Assembly (NCBI GenBank): GCA_028820505.1
Contig: JAPPIT010000134.1
Location: 1-64,000 of the forward strand
Origin: Defluviicoccus sp.
GTDB taxonomy: Bacteria > Pseudomonadota > Alphaproteobacteria > MPNO01
Direction of reading: 5' to 3'
DNA: 64,000 nucleotides
Shown here: positions 1 through 8,990 of the stretch, piece by piece
Position numbering within the stretch: position 1 is the stretch's first letter
Layout of the letters: each line of letters begins with the position of its first letter
Position numbers and translations under genes: made by a program
Notes under the pieces: model-generated
Told to the model about the DNA's origin: nothing
The model's database searches: none
What the model saw: the letters and a program-made list of their open reading frames with translations, nothing else

Positions 1-21
1 TCAAACCGACAAAAATCGCCA

Positions 22-48
22 GTCTCCTACCCGGTTAGACCGGGAGAC
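22..48 (-). terminator. Possible intrinsic terminator of fhs
   Basis: Just past the fhs stop there is an inverted repeat, CCCGGT-TAG-ACCGGG, extended by an outer GTCT/AGAC pairing across a 4-nt bulge. Read on the minus strand it is followed about ten bases later by TTTTT. The hairpin is clear, but the T-run is not directly adjacent, so efficiency is uncertain. Confidence 0.45.
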
Positions 49-92
49 AACAGCAGTCCGGATCGCGTGAGGCTCATCGCCGCGACCGGACC

Positions 93-1787
93 TCAGAACA
101 GCCCCTCGATCTCGCCCCGGTCGTTGACCGTGATGTTGTTGGCCGCGGGAACGCGAGGCAGGCCCGGCATGGTCATGATGTCGCCGCAGATCGCGACCAG
201 GAAGCCCGCGCCGTTGGCGAGCCTGACCTCGCGCACCTGGAGATCGTGGCCCTCCGGCGCGCCGCGCAGCGCGGGATCCGCCGAGAAGCTGAGCGGCGTC
301 TTCGCCATGCACACCGGAAGCGCGCCGTAGCCGTCGTTCTGATATCCCTCGATCTGGCGCCGGACCCGGTCGGGCGCGCCGACCGTGCCGGCCTTGTAGA
401 TATTGCGCGCAATGGTCTCGATCTTGTCCCAGAGCGGCATCTCGTCGGGGTAGAGGAAGCGGAACCCCTCGTTCGGGGTTTCGGCCGCGGCGACGACCTT
501 TTCCGCAAGCGCCACCGCGCCGGCGCTTCCTTCGCCCCAATGGGTGCAATCCACCGCCTCCACCCCGTAACCGGCGCACGCTTCGGTGACCACCGCCACC
601 TCGTCCGCGGTGTCGGCGTTGAAGTGGTTGAGCGCGACGACGACAGGGACCCCGAAGCCCTGGATGTTCTCGATGTGGCGCTTGAGATTGGCGACGCCCT
701 CGCGAACCGCGGCGACGTTCTCGGCGCCGAGCGCGTCGCGGGCGACCCCGCCATGCATCTTGAGCGCGCGGATCGTGGCGACCAGAACGACCGCGTCGGG
801 CTCGAACCCCGCCTTGCGGCACTTGATGTCGATGAACTTCTCGCCGCCGAGATCGGAGCCGAAACCGGCCTCGGTCACCGTGTAGTCGGCGAGCTTGAGC
901 GCCGTCCGCGTCGCGGTCACGGAATTGCAGCCATGGGCGATGTTGGCGAACGGCCCGCCGTGCACGAAGGCGGGAGTCTTCTCCAGCGTCTGCACCATGT
1001 TGGGCAGGATCGCCTCCTTCAGGAGCGCGGTCATGGGTCCCGGGCCCATCAGGTCTCGCGCGAAAACCGGCTCCCGGCCGCGGGTCTCGGCGACGATGAT
1101 GTTGCCGAGGCGCTCCTTGAGGTCGGCCAGGCTCTCCGCCAGGCAGAAGACCGCCATGACCTCGGACGCGACCGTGATGTCGAAACCGTCCTCGCGCGGG
1201 AAACCGTTGGCGACGCCGCCGAGCGAGCCGACGATGGAGCGCAGCGCGCGGTCGTTGAGGTCGACGACCCGCCGCCACGAGATCCGGCGTGCGTCGATGC
1301 CGAGCGCGTTGCCCCAGTAGATATGGTTGTCGAGCAGGGCCGACAGCAGGTTGTGGGCCGACCCGATGGCGTGGAAGTCGCCGGTGAAGTGGAGGTTGAT
1401 GTCCTCCATCGGCACCACCTGGGCGTAGCCGCCGCCGGCGGCGCCGCCCTTGACGCCGAAACACGGGCCGAGGCTGGGTTCGCGCAGGCAGATCACCGTC
1501 CGCCTGCCGATCGCGTTCAGCGCGTCGCCGAGACCGACCGTGGTCGTGGTCTTGCCTTCGCCGGCGGGCGTCGGCGTCATCCCGGTGACCAGGATCAGCT
1601 TCCCGTCGGGCTTGCCGGCCAGGGTATCGATGTAATCCAGCGAGACCTTCGCCTTGTGCGGCCCGAAGCGGTAGACCGTCTCGTCCGGAATGTCGAGCGA
1701 GCCGGTGATGTCGGTAATGTCCGCGAGCGTCGCCGCGCGCGCGATCTCGAGGTCCGATTTGACCTCGCTGCCCATGTTGTTGCTCAT
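93..1787 (-). CDS. fhs: Formate-tetrahydrofolate ligase
   Basis: ATP-dependent ligase that joins formate to tetrahydrofolate, giving 10-formyl-THF for one-carbon metabolism in the cytoplasm. The 564-aa product matches the usual family length of about 555-560. It has the P-loop [13 protein letters not shown], the [14 protein letters not shown] signature and the second signature [12 protein letters not shown]. The ORF track extends it to 2435, but the ATG at 1787 ([10 protein letters not shown]) is preceded by GGGAGG, and the extension runs antisense through the neighbouring gene, so I use 1787. It is a single-gene unit diverging from the RidA-like gene, with a possible terminator downstream. 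No formate dehydrogenase is in the window. The identification is secure. Confidence 0.97.
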   Translation of the reverse strand: MSNNMGSEVKSDLEIARAATLADITDITGSLDIPDETVYRFGPHKAKVSLDYIDTLAGKPDGKLILVTGMTPTPAGEGKTTTTVGLGDALNAIGRRTVICLREPSLGPCFGVKGGAAGGGYAQVVPMEDINLHFTGDFHAIGSAHNLLSALLDNHIYWGNALGIDARRISWRRVVDLNDRALRSIVGSLGGVANGFPREDGFDITVASEVMAVFCLAESLADLKERLGNIIVAETRGREPVFARDLMGPGPMTALLKEAILPNMVQTLEKTPAFVHGGPFANIAHGCNSVTATRTALKLADYTVTEAGFGSDLGGEKFIDIKCRKAGFEPDAVVLVATIRALKMHGGVARDALGAENVAAVREGVANLKRHIENIQGFGVPVVVALNHFNADTADEVAVVTEACAGYGVEAVDCTHWGEGSAGAVALAEKVVAAAETPNEGFRFLYPDEMPLWDKIETIARNIYKAGTVGAPDRVRRQIEGYQNDGYGALPVCMAKTPLSFSADPALRGAPEGHDLQVREVRLANGAGFLVAICGDIMTMPGLPRVPAANNITVNDRGEIEGLF

Positions 1788-1928
1788 CGTGCCTCCCGAT
1801 CCTGCGGCCCGGATTTTAGGGACGCGCGGCGGCGCGCAAAAGTCCGGACGGGAAATTCGGGCCCCGCCGGTCTCCGTCTGGCAGAATGGCCCTCGACGTC
1901 TGCGGGACGGATAGCCGGAGGAGCGGAC

Positions 1929-2405
1929 ATGGCGGGACGGATCGAGGCGCGGCTGGCGGAGCTCGGCATCGTGCTGCCGGAGGCGGGGGCGCCGAAGGCG
2001 GCGAAGATCCTGACCGCCAAGATCTCGGGCGACTGGATGTACGTGTCGGGCGCGGTCCCGAGGCTCGACGGCGAGATCCGCTATGTCGGCAAGGTGGGAC
2101 GCGAGTTCTCGCTGGAAGAGGGGCAGGCGGCGGCGCGCCTCAGCGCGCTCAACATGCTCGCCCATGCGCGCAAGGCGCTCGACGGCGACCTCGACCGGGT
2201 GCGCGACATCGTCAACGTGCGCGGCTTCATCAACATCGATCCCGACTTCACCCGGATCGCCGAGACCCTCAACGGCGCGTCCGAGGTGCTGATCGAGATT
2301 TTCGGCGATCGCGGGCGCCACGCCCGGACCGCCGTAGGGGTCGCCGGCATGCCGTTCGGCGTTGCGATCGAGGTCGAGGCGCAGATGCGCATCGATCCGC
2401 CCTGA
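1929..2405 (+). CDS. RidA/YjgF-family protein
   Basis: A 158-aa member of the Rid superfamily, cytoplasmic homotrimeric proteins; the archetype hydrolyses reactive imines and enamines. This is one of the longer Rid subgroups, with a start like [14 protein letters not shown], a central [18 protein letters not shown] segment and a C-terminal [19 protein letters not shown] that resembles the family signature around the conserved Arg and Glu. The ATG at 1929 has GGAGG about 8 bases upstream; the longer track ORF is antisense to fhs. The cupin gene follows 64 bp later on the same strand. The substrate cannot be inferred, and deaminase activity should not be assumed for this subgroup. Confidence 0.88.
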   Translation: MAGRIEARLAELGIVLPEAGAPKAAKILTAKISGDWMYVSGAVPRLDGEIRYVGKVGREFSLEEGQAAARLSALNMLAHARKALDGDLDRVRDIVNVRGFINIDPDFTRIAETLNGASEVLIEIFGDRGRHARTAVGVAGMPFGVAIEVEAQMRIDPP

Positions 2406-2469
2406 CCGCTTGCAAGCGCGGCCCGGCTGGGCCACGATCCGTCAGCCGACGGTCGAGGGAGGTCCCGCA

Positions 2470-3018
2470 ATGCAGCGCGTCAAGCACGAGATCCCGAGCG
2501 CGTACCGGAACATGACGATCGACGAGCTGGCGGAACGCCAGGTGGTGCGCTACGGCGAGCTGGAGCCCGACTGGGACGCCTTCGCGGACTCGCAGATCGA
2601 GGGCCGCCGCCGGGCGCAGTATCGCCTGATCGGGGTCGGCGGGTCCGGCAAGCCCGACCCCCACGCGCTGCCCGCGGGCGGTTTCACGCTCTCGATGCTG
2701 ATCGTTCCGCCGGGCCAGGGCGGTTCCGCCCATACCCATGAGGTGGAGGAGGCGTTCGTCGTCCTGGAGGGCGAGCTCACCGTGTTCTTTCAGGACGAGA
2801 CCGGCCGCCAGGCGAGGAATACGCTGGGGCAGTACGAGGTCGCGCTGTGCCCGGCCGGCATCCCGCACGGCTTCGTCAACGAGGGCGACAAGGATGCGCT
2901 GATCCAGATCATGATCGGCAGCGGGGAGCCGGGTCCGATCGGCTTCGTCGACGACGACATCTACCGCGAGGAAGTCGACCGGCTGACCTCGCGCGGCCGG
3001 ATGGCGGCGGCGGAGTAG
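2470..3018 (+). CDS. Cupin-domain protein
   Basis: A 182-aa single-domain cupin. Motif 1 reads GGSAHTHEVEEAFVVLEG, supplying the usual His, His and Glu metal ligands, and motif 2 contains PAGIPHGFVNEG with the fourth His. About 60 residues precede the barrel. The ATG at 2470 has GGGAGG upstream. Cupins of this type bind a divalent metal and may be dioxygenases, isomerases or small-molecule binding proteins; nothing here picks among these. It is co-directional with the RidA-like gene and probably cotranscribed. It ends 4 bp before the stop of the opposing coiled-coil gene. Confidence 0.85.
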   Translation: MQRVKHEIPSAYRNMTIDELAERQVVRYGELEPDWDAFADSQIEGRRRAQYRLIGVGGSGKPDPHALPAGGFTLSMLIVPPGQGGSAHTHEVEEAFVVLEGELTVFFQDETGRQARNTLGQYEVALCPAGIPHGFVNEGDKDALIQIMIGSGEPGPIGFVDDDIYREEVDRLTSRGRMAAAE

Positions 3019-3022
3019 GGTC

Positions 3023-3505
3023 TTATTCCGCCGCCGGAACGTCGGCCGGCGGCTCCCTGCGGACGAATCCCTCGAACAGTCCTTCGAGCCGCGCCATGCG
3101 TTCGCGGATCTCCGCTAATTCTCCGGCAATGCTTGCGCGGGTCTCCGCCAATTCTCCGATAAAGCGCTCGCGGGTCTCCGCAATCTTTCCGGCGAGGCTC
3201 CCGCGGGTCTCCGCGATCTCTCCGGCGAGGCTCCCGCGGATCTCCGCGATCTCTTCGGAGAGGCTCCCGCGGATCTCCGCGATCTCTTCGGAGAGGCTCC
3301 CGCGGGTTTCCACAACCTCTCCGGCAAGGCTCCCGTGGTCTTTCGCCAGACCGTCAACCTTGCTCTCAAGGCGGTCGATTCTCTTGTCCAGACGTTGTTC
3401 CATGCCCGTCATGGTGCGCCAGAGGAACGCCACAATGGCGACCCCGACCCCCAGCATGGTGATGATCTCGGGACTCATGGAGCGAATATGTTCGACACGC
3501 CCCAT
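3023..3505 (-). CDS. Small membrane-anchored coiled-coil protein with 11-residue repeats
   Basis: Unrecognised 160-aa protein. One hydrophobic segment (about residues 13-29, IITMLGVGVAIVAFLW) is followed by a charged stretch with LESKVDGL and then seven consecutive 11-residue units of the type RGSLSEEIAEI (residues 57-133). The C terminus is short and Pro-rich. The most likely topology is a bitopic inner-membrane anchor carrying a long rod. Hendecad periodicity predicts a coiled coil that is nearly straight or slightly right-handed. The start could also be the Met at 3478 (MSPEII); neither has a strong ribosome binding site. The nearly identical repeats suggest recent expansion. Function is unknown. 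Confidence 0.7.
   Translation of the reverse strand: MGRVEHIRSMSPEIITMLGVGVAIVAFLWRTMTGMEQRLDKRIDRLESKVDGLAKDHGSLAGEVVETRGSLSEEIAEIRGSLSEEIAEIRGSLAGEIAETRGSLAGKIAETRERFIGELAETRASIAGELAEIRERMARLEGLFEGFVRREPPADVPAAE
3107..3337 (-). repeat. Seven tandem 33-bp coding repeats
   Basis: Seven in-frame 33-bp units encode the hendecads of the coiled-coil protein. Two central units are identical at protein level (RGSLSEEIAEI) and nearly so at DNA level, while outer units are more diverged (RERFIGELAET, RASIAGELAEI). This centre-out pattern fits expansion by slippage or unequal recombination. There are no spacers, so it is not a CRISPR array. Confidence 0.85.
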
Positions 3506-3562
3506 GCTTTCAAGAAATAACCTGATTCTCTACCTCAAATAGCAGACACCGTGCGCGACGGC

Positions 3563-4771
3563 TCACTCGTAGTCCGCGTGGGCGCGGGTTCTGCCGGCGC
3601 CGTCTTCGGCGATCATGGCGGGCGTCGCCACCTGCCCGGCTGGCGGGCCCTGGAGGCCGAAGAAGCGGCGCATGCGCTCGTAGACGATCTCGTGGCGGAG
3701 CGCCGCATCCAAGCCCCTGAACATCTCGTAGAAGATCGGCGAGGGATCGGGCCAAGTGCCCTGCGGGTGGGGGTAATCGGCGCCGAAGACCAGGATATCG
3801 CGCAGCACGTTGTCCTCGTGCGTGATCCCCTGGGCGGCGATCGCGTCCTCCTCGAAGGTGACCAGCATCTGGCGCCGGACGTAGAAGCTCGGGAGCTCCT
3901 CGAGCCCGGTATCGCGGAACAGGCCGGGGCGCTCTTCGGCCTGCCGGTCCATCCAGTAGACCAGGAACGGCACCCAGCCGGCCCGGCATTCGGCGAACAG
4001 CAGCTTGAGCCCCGGATGGCGCTGCAGCGCGCCGCAATAGACGATGTCGGCGAGCGGGCGCGACAGCGAGAACGGGGCGCAGGAGAAATAGGCCATCCGC
4101 TCGCCGCGATCCGCCGGCGGGATGGTCGTCTTGACGTGGCCGCCGATATGGCAGGCGCACACCGTCCCGGTCTCCTCGAAGGCGGCCCAGACGGGCTCCC
4201 AGCATTCGTGGAACATGCCGTGCGGCCCGTCGAAGGGGACGAACTCGGCTGCCTTGCAGCCGAGCGCGGCGAGCCTCCGGATCTCGCCGGGCACGGATCC
4301 CGGATCGAACACCGGCAGGATCGGCAGGATCATCAGCCGGTCCGGGTGGCGCGCGTTGAGCTCCATCACCCAGTCGTTGTAGACGCGGTGGACCTCGTGG
4401 CGCAGCGCCGGATCGTCGATATCCCACTTGCGGGTGGAGCCGAATCCGACATAGCCGTAGACGCTGCCGTGATCCATGTGCTCCAGCAGGAGGTCGGGAT
4501 CGGACGGCGGCAGGCTGCCGTCCGGGATACGCGCGCCGGAGCGTCCGAAGAACTGGTCGAGCAAAACGCGGTTGTCGGGGCCGTCGGCGGTGCCGCCGTC
4601 GCGCCCGCCGGCGATCCTGCCTTCCCAACTCCAGAGCCGCGCGCCCTCGTGCTCGACCACCTTGGGCGCGTTCTCCCTGAACTTCGCCGCGACCCGGTCC
4701 TGCCACAGCCGGGCCGGGATCCAGCGCTGGTCGAGATGGTTGTCGGCCGAGTTGTACTTGTAGAGCGTCAC
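3563..4771 (-). CDS. Amidohydrolase-2 family metal-dependent hydrolase
   Basis: A 402-aa TIM-barrel amidohydrolase of the ACMSD-like amidohydrolase-2 group, whose members decarboxylate or hydrolyse carboxylated substrates using a divalent metal. Visible elements are the N-terminal SADNHLD, a central CHIGGH with the metal-ligand type His, and the C-terminal FGADYPHPQGTWPDP carrying the conserved Asp and His. The GTG start at 4771 has GGAGGG upstream and overlaps the TRAP permease stop by 4 nt (GTGA), so the genes are translationally coupled. The 999-aa track ORF is an artefact of an open frame through the permease gene. The context suggests it acts on the compound imported by the TRAP system. 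Confidence 0.88.
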   Translation of the reverse strand: MTLYKYNSADNHLDQRWIPARLWQDRVAAKFRENAPKVVEHEGARLWSWEGRIAGGRDGGTADGPDNRVLLDQFFGRSGARIPDGSLPPSDPDLLLEHMDHGSVYGYVGFGSTRKWDIDDPALRHEVHRVYNDWVMELNARHPDRLMILPILPVFDPGSVPGEIRRLAALGCKAAEFVPFDGPHGMFHECWEPVWAAFEETGTVCACHIGGHVKTTIPPADRGERMAYFSCAPFSLSRPLADIVYCGALQRHPGLKLLFAECRAGWVPFLVYWMDRQAEERPGLFRDTGLEELPSFYVRRQMLVTFEEDAIAAQGITHEDNVLRDILVFGADYPHPQGTWPDPSPIFYEMFRGLDAALRHEIVYERMRRFFGLQGPPAGQVATPAMIAEDGAGRTRAHADYE

Positions 4772-6738
4772 AGGACCGCCCTCCTGCGGCGCGCGAGATA
4801 GTCCTTGCCCACGATCAGCCCGCCGAGCGCGAGCCCGACCGCGTTGAGCCAGAGGCCATAGGGGATCGCGTGGGCGGGCAGCAGGAGCAGGATGCCGGCG
4901 GCGAAAACAAGCAGCCTCTCCACGGCGCCGAGGCGGGAGAACATGAAGCCGATCAGCCCGCAGGAAGCAATCCAGACGCCGATCATCGCGGTGGCGGCGG
5001 CGGAGACGATCTCGAACGTCGTGCCCTGGCCGATCAGCGCCGGCGACAGCACGAACACGAAGGGAATCACGTAGGCGATCCAGCCGAGCCGGACCGCCGT
5101 CGCCCCGGTCTCCATCGGCTTCGCGCCGGATAACGATGCCGCCGCGAAGGCGGCGATCGCAACGGGCGGTGTAATCATCGACATCAGCCCGAAATAGAGC
5201 ACGAACATGTGCGCCGCGATCGGGTGGACGCCGAGCTTGATCAGCGACGGTGCAATCATCGTCGCCAGCAGCAGGTAGATCGCCGAAGTCGGCATACCCA
5301 TGCCGAGCAGGATCGAGACGATCGCCGTCAGCACCAGCAGCAGGAACAGGCTGTCCTCGCCCACCGCCGCCAGGATCAGCGTCAGCGCCTGGCCGAGCCC
5401 GGTGCGGTCGAGGATGGCGATGATGATGCCGGCCATCGCGCCGATGACCACGATGTCGGCGGAGGCGCGGCCGCAGTCGGCGATCGAGTCCCAGAGCTGT
5501 TTCCGCGTGATCCGGTGCCGCTTGTAGCCGAAGACGATGCTGACCACCGCCACCGATATCGCCGCCCAGAACGCCGCCTCCTGGGCCGGTAGGTTGAGGC
5601 TGAACAGCGCGTACACCAGCACCACGTAGGGAAGGGTGAAGAACCAGCCCTCCTTGAGCACACGGAGGAACGGCGGGATCCGGTCCTTCGGCAGCGGCGC
5701 GATGTCGTTCTTGGCCGCTTCCAGATCGACCTGCACGAACACCGCGAGATAGTAGAGGACCGAGGGGATCAGCGCGGCGAGGATGATCTCGGTGTATTCG
5801 AGCTCCAGCAGCTCGGCCATCAGGAAGGCGGCAGCGCCCATGATCGGCGGCATGATCTGTCCGCCGGTCGATGCCACCGCCTCGATCGCGCCGGCGCTCT
5901 TGCGGTCGTAGCCCGCCTGGCGCATCAGCGGGATGGTGATCACGCCGGTCGAAGCGACGTTGGAAACCGCCGAGCCCGAGATCGAGCCGAACAGCCCCGA
6001 GGCGACGACGGCGATCTTGGCCGAGCCGCCGCGCGAGCGCCCCATGATGGCGGCGGCGAGGTCGGTGAACCATTCCGACGCCCCGGTATGGAGCAGGAGC
6101 TGCCCCATCCAGATGAACAGCACCACCGTCAGCACGATGATCTTGAGAGGCAGGCCGAGCAGCGCGACGTTGGTCACGCCGAGCTCGGCGATCAGCCGGT
6201 AGCTGTCCTGTTCGTAGCCCTTGAGCATGCCGGGGGCGAGATGTCCCACGAAGGCGTAGGCGAGGAACACCGAGAGCACCGCGGTCAGGCTCCAGCCGGC
6301 GGTGCGTCTCAGCGCCTCCCACATCAGCGGGATCAGCACGACGCTGATCCAGAACATCTTGCCGCGCATGGCGAACGGGTTGAGCTCGATGTCGCCGTAG
6401 ATCCATATGAGATAGGCCGACGCGCCGAGGCCGAGCACGGCGCATACCGCGTCGTACCAGGGAACCGACGGCCGGTCCCGCCCGCCGGCGAACGGAAAGC
6501 GGATGAAGACGATGGCGAGGGTGAGCCCGAAACAAGCCACCAGCGCCTGTTCGTCGAACCACTGGAAACCCACCCTGAGCCAGAACTCGATCGCCCAGGT
6601 CAGTGCGATCACCGTGATGACCGCGCCGAGAACCCGGGTCGACATCGTGACGAAGCGGCCCTCGCGGCGCGCGGAGAGGAGCTGCGTGCCCCTGTCCTTC
6701 CGACCTCCGGCGTCCGTTCCGGTCGACTGCTCGGCCAT
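4768..6738 (-). CDS. TRAP transporter fused permease (DctQM-type, TAXI system)
   Basis: A 656-aa polytopic inner-membrane protein in which the small and large TRAP permease subunits are fused, as is usual in TAXI-type TRAP transporters. Many hydrophobic helices are visible, with the TRAP large-subunit motif SGSAVSNVASTGVITIPLM and the later GMGMPTSAIYLLLA and MSMITPPVAIAAF loops. It would drive Na+- or H+-coupled uptake of an organic acid delivered by the periplasmic receptor encoded just upstream. I chose ATG 6738 (MAEQSTG) because the earlier Met lacks a ribosome binding site; this start is moderately supported. It lies in an operon with the TAXI receptor and amidohydrolase. Confidence 0.93.
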   Translation of the reverse strand: MAEQSTGTDAGGRKDRGTQLLSARREGRFVTMSTRVLGAVITVIALTWAIEFWLRVGFQWFDEQALVACFGLTLAIVFIRFPFAGGRDRPSVPWYDAVCAVLGLGASAYLIWIYGDIELNPFAMRGKMFWISVVLIPLMWEALRRTAGWSLTAVLSVFLAYAFVGHLAPGMLKGYEQDSYRLIAELGVTNVALLGLPLKIIVLTVVLFIWMGQLLLHTGASEWFTDLAAAIMGRSRGGSAKIAVVASGLFGSISGSAVSNVASTGVITIPLMRQAGYDRKSAGAIEAVASTGGQIMPPIMGAAAFLMAELLELEYTEIILAALIPSVLYYLAVFVQVDLEAAKNDIAPLPKDRIPPFLRVLKEGWFFTLPYVVLVYALFSLNLPAQEAAFWAAISVAVVSIVFGYKRHRITRKQLWDSIADCGRASADIVVIGAMAGIIIAILDRTGLGQALTLILAAVGEDSLFLLLVLTAIVSILLGMGMPTSAIYLLLATMIAPSLIKLGVHPIAAHMFVLYFGLMSMITPPVAIAAFAAASLSGAKPMETGATAVRLGWIAYVIPFVFVLSPALIGQGTTFEIVSAAATAMIGVWIASCGLIGFMFSRLGAVERLLVFAAGILLLLPAHAIPYGLWLNAVGLALGGLIVGKDYLARRRRAVL

Positions 6739-6825
6739 CTCGCTCGGAAAACCCCGCCGCCGGACGGACGCCCGCACCCCTGGAGGAGCGCGGGCGTTTC
6801 CGGCGGTTCTATGCGGCCAGCCGGA

Positions 6826-7788
6826 TCAGCCGGCGGGCCAGAGACCGACTTCCTTGTAGTACTTCACGGCAGCCGGGTGATAGGGGTAGCCGTGCTGCTT
6901 GGCGAGGCGCTTGTCGGCGCTGAAGGTCCGCCACAGCGGCCCGCCTTCCTTGAGCTGCTTCTCCTGGGTGTGCATCACCTTTGTGACCTTGTAGACGATG
7001 TCGTCCGACACGCCCTTGTGGGTCCACAGCAGGAAGTCGTAGCCCACGAACACGGTGGGCTCGAGCACCCCGGTCAGCCCCTTGGCCGGCTGGACGACGG
7101 TCCATTCGCTCTTCGGGAACCACTTGTGCATCCCCTTGAGCGCCTCGGGCGTGTTGGGGTAGGAGATGTGCCGCACCCCGCCGTCGATCTTGGCATCCAT
7201 CTGCTTGACGAAGCCGGACCCGACCGCGGCGATCGCCCAGTCGAGCTTGCCCGCCATGAAGGCGCGCCAGTGCTGCACCAGCCCGACCTGCGGCACCGGC
7301 TTGATGTCGTCCGGCGTGAGCCCGACGGTCGCAAGCGATCCGTTGAAGATATGGACGAACAGCGGCGCGCCCTTGAAGCCGACCGGCATCCTGAGCCCCT
7401 TGAGCTGCGCGATCGAGGTGATGCCCGATTTCTTGGGAACCACCGCGCTCACCCGGAACTTCATGATGGTCGAGACCAGGCGCAGGTTATCGTGCTTGTC
7501 CTTCGAAAGGCCCCAGCCTTCCTTCGCCATGGTGTATTGCGGGATGTTGGAGATCCCGAATTCGAGCTCGCCCGCGTTGACCACGGGGATGTATTGCTGG
7601 GTGCCGCCCATGGTTTGCTTGCGCATCTGGACGCCCGGCGCGTGCTCGGACACGGCCTTCGAGATGGTCGCGGTGATCTGCGACACCGCGCCCGCCTTGG
7701 TGGCGCCGATGCCGACCGTCTGTGCCGAGGCGGCGCTCGCCAGGGCGGCCGCGGCGATTGCCCCGAGGGTTGTGTGAATCCAACGCAT
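6826..7788 (-). CDS. TAXI-family TRAP transporter solute-binding protein
   Basis: A 320-aa periplasmic receptor. A Sec signal peptide covers the first 22 residues (hydrophobic AIAAAALASAASA, then cleavage before QTVGIG). The mature part has the TAXI features: an early IGATKAGAVSQITATISKAV, MGGTQQYIPVVNAGELEFGI, and the C-terminal half with FVGYDFLLWTHKGV. It hands its ligand to the fused permease downstream, 87 bp away. The ligand is unknown; TAXI receptors bind amino acids, dicarboxylates and related acids. It heads a three-gene operon and diverges from the TauD-type dioxygenase gene. Confidence 0.93.
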   Translation of the reverse strand: MRWIHTTLGAIAAAALASAASAQTVGIGATKAGAVSQITATISKAVSEHAPGVQMRKQTMGGTQQYIPVVNAGELEFGISNIPQYTMAKEGWGLSKDKHDNLRLVSTIMKFRVSAVVPKKSGITSIAQLKGLRMPVGFKGAPLFVHIFNGSLATVGLTPDDIKPVPQVGLVQHWRAFMAGKLDWAIAAVGSGFVKQMDAKIDGGVRHISYPNTPEALKGMHKWFPKSEWTVVQPAKGLTGVLEPTVFVGYDFLLWTHKGVSDDIVYKVTKVMHTQEKQLKEGGPLWRTFSADKRLAKQHGYPYHPAAVKYYKEVGLWPAG

Positions 7789-7898
7789 GCTGTCGCTCCC
7801 GTCAGTGTTCTCCGATCGATCGGGCGATCATAGCCATGCGCCCCTTTGGAACAAGCCGCGCCGCTGGTATAGGCTGGGGCCGCAACCGGGAGGCGGAA

Positions 7899-8729
7899 AT
7901 GGACGGCCATCGCGGCACGCCCTACCGGACCATCGAGGTCAGCCCCTACAGCCCCCATGTCGGCGCCGAGATCGGCGGTATCGACCTCACCCGGCCGCTG
8001 CCGGCGGAGCAGCTCGCCGAGCTCCGCCGCGCCTTCACGGATCATCTGGTGCTGTTCTTCCGCGACCAGGAGATCGGCTTCGACGACCATGCGCGGCTCG
8101 CCGAATATTTCGGGACCATCGGCCGGCATGTCGGAGTCCGCACCCACAGCGAGCCGTCGGAGGACGACCGCGTCCGCCGCTTCCATTTCGACGAGTATTC
8201 GGAGGAAGTCTCGGGCAATGTCTGGCACACCGACCAGTCCTGCGCGCCGGTCCCGCCGCTCGCCAGCATCCTCTACAACCACACGCTCCCGCCGGACGGC
8301 GGCGGCGATACCCTGTTCGCCAGCATGTATGCCGCCTACGACGCGCTGTCGGACCGCATGAAGACCTGTCTCGAGGGGCTGACCGCGCTCCACGACGGCG
8401 TCCGCGTGTTCGGCGAGGGGACGCCGCGCGCGACCCATCCTGTCGTGGTGCGCCATCCGGACAGCGGGCGCAAGCTGCTCTACGTCAACGAGTCCTTCAC
8501 CGTCCGGATCAACGAACTCCCGGCCGCCGAGAGCCGGCACCTGCTCGCCTTCCTGGTCGAGCACTGCACCCAGCCCGAATGGACCTGCCGCTTCCGCTGG
8601 CGCCCGCACTCGATCGCGATGTGGGACAACCGCTGCGCTCAGCACCGCGCGATCTCCGACTACCTCCCCAACGTGCGCTCGGGCTACCGCGTGCAGATCG
8701 ACGGGATTGCGGCGCCGGTGGCGGGGTAG
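7899..8729 (+). CDS. TauD/TfdA-family Fe(II)/2-oxoglutarate dioxygenase
   Basis: A 276-aa cytoplasmic oxygenase that couples 2-oxoglutarate decarboxylation to substrate hydroxylation. The facial triad is visible as HTD in VWHTDQSCAPVPP and the distal His in WDNRCAQHRAISDY, with an Arg for 2-oxoglutarate in the following GYRVQ. The N terminus SPYSPHVGAEIGGIDLTRPL is typical. The ATG at 7899 has GGGAGG upstream. The substrate is not predictable; family members attack taurine, 2,4-D, alkyl sulfates and other carboxylates or sulfonates. It diverges from the TAXI operon and ends exactly where the convergent brnA gene ends. Confidence 0.92.
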   Translation: MDGHRGTPYRTIEVSPYSPHVGAEIGGIDLTRPLPAEQLAELRRAFTDHLVLFFRDQEIGFDDHARLAEYFGTIGRHVGVRTHSEPSEDDRVRRFHFDEYSEEVSGNVWHTDQSCAPVPPLASILYNHTLPPDGGGDTLFASMYAAYDALSDRMKTCLEGLTALHDGVRVFGEGTPRATHPVVVRHPDSGRKLLYVNESFTVRINELPAAESRHLLAFLVEHCTQPEWTCRFRWRPHSIAMWDNRCAQHRAISDYLPNVRSGYRVQIDGIAAPVAG

Positions 8730-8990
8730 CTATCTCAGGGCCTCCCGGCTCGCGATCCAGTCGCGCAGCGCCGCGTCGATCCGCGTTTGCCAGCCGCGTC
8801 CGCCCGCCTTGAAGTGATCGATCACGTCCGGCGACAGGCGGATGGTGGTCGACACCTTGGGCCGGGCCGCGGGCGGACGGCCGCGGCGAACGGGCGCCCG
8901 GGCGAACTTGTCGGGCCAGCCGTCCCGAGAGAGATCGGGCGCGTCATCGGGGTCCGAGTCGCGGGGCGTAGAGCCGTCGTTCCCGTTCAT
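8730..8990 (-). CDS. brnA: BrnA-type antitoxin
   Basis: An 86-aa antitoxin-like protein. After a charged N-terminal arm (DLSRDGWPDKFARA) it has the ribbon-helix-helix-like core GRPPAARPKVSTTIRLSPD, then GRGWQTRIDAALRDWI, typical of BrnA. BrnA dimers bind and neutralise the BrnT ribonuclease and repress their own operon. Its start lies 47 bp inside the end of the brnT frame, as expected for brnTA. Because the toxin frame is broken, this copy may be a solo antitoxin. It converges tail-to-tail with the dioxygenase gene without any spacer. Confidence 0.88.
   Translation of the reverse strand: MNGNDGSTPRDSDPDDAPDLSRDGWPDKFARAPVRRGRPPAARPKVSTTIRLSPDVIDHFKAGGRGWQTRIDAALRDWIASREALR

Noticed and set aside
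1788-1928. Folate riboswitch upstream of fhs
   Set aside because: The 140-bp divergent region contains only a short GCGC hairpin. I could not recognise a THF riboswitch core.
246-2405. 719-aa plus-strand ORF across fhs
   Set aside because: Only its last 158 codons (RidA-like) are real. The rest is antisense to fhs and reflects the high GC content, which makes stops rare.
3107-3337. CRISPR-like direct repeats
   Set aside because: Units are contiguous with no spacers, lie in a coding frame and encode 11-residue coiled-coil repeats.
3563-6562. 999-aa minus-strand ORF suggesting a giant fused protein
   Set aside because: The N-terminal 597 residues are an out-of-frame reading of the TRAP permease gene. 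The amidohydrolase has its own GTG with a ribosome binding site.
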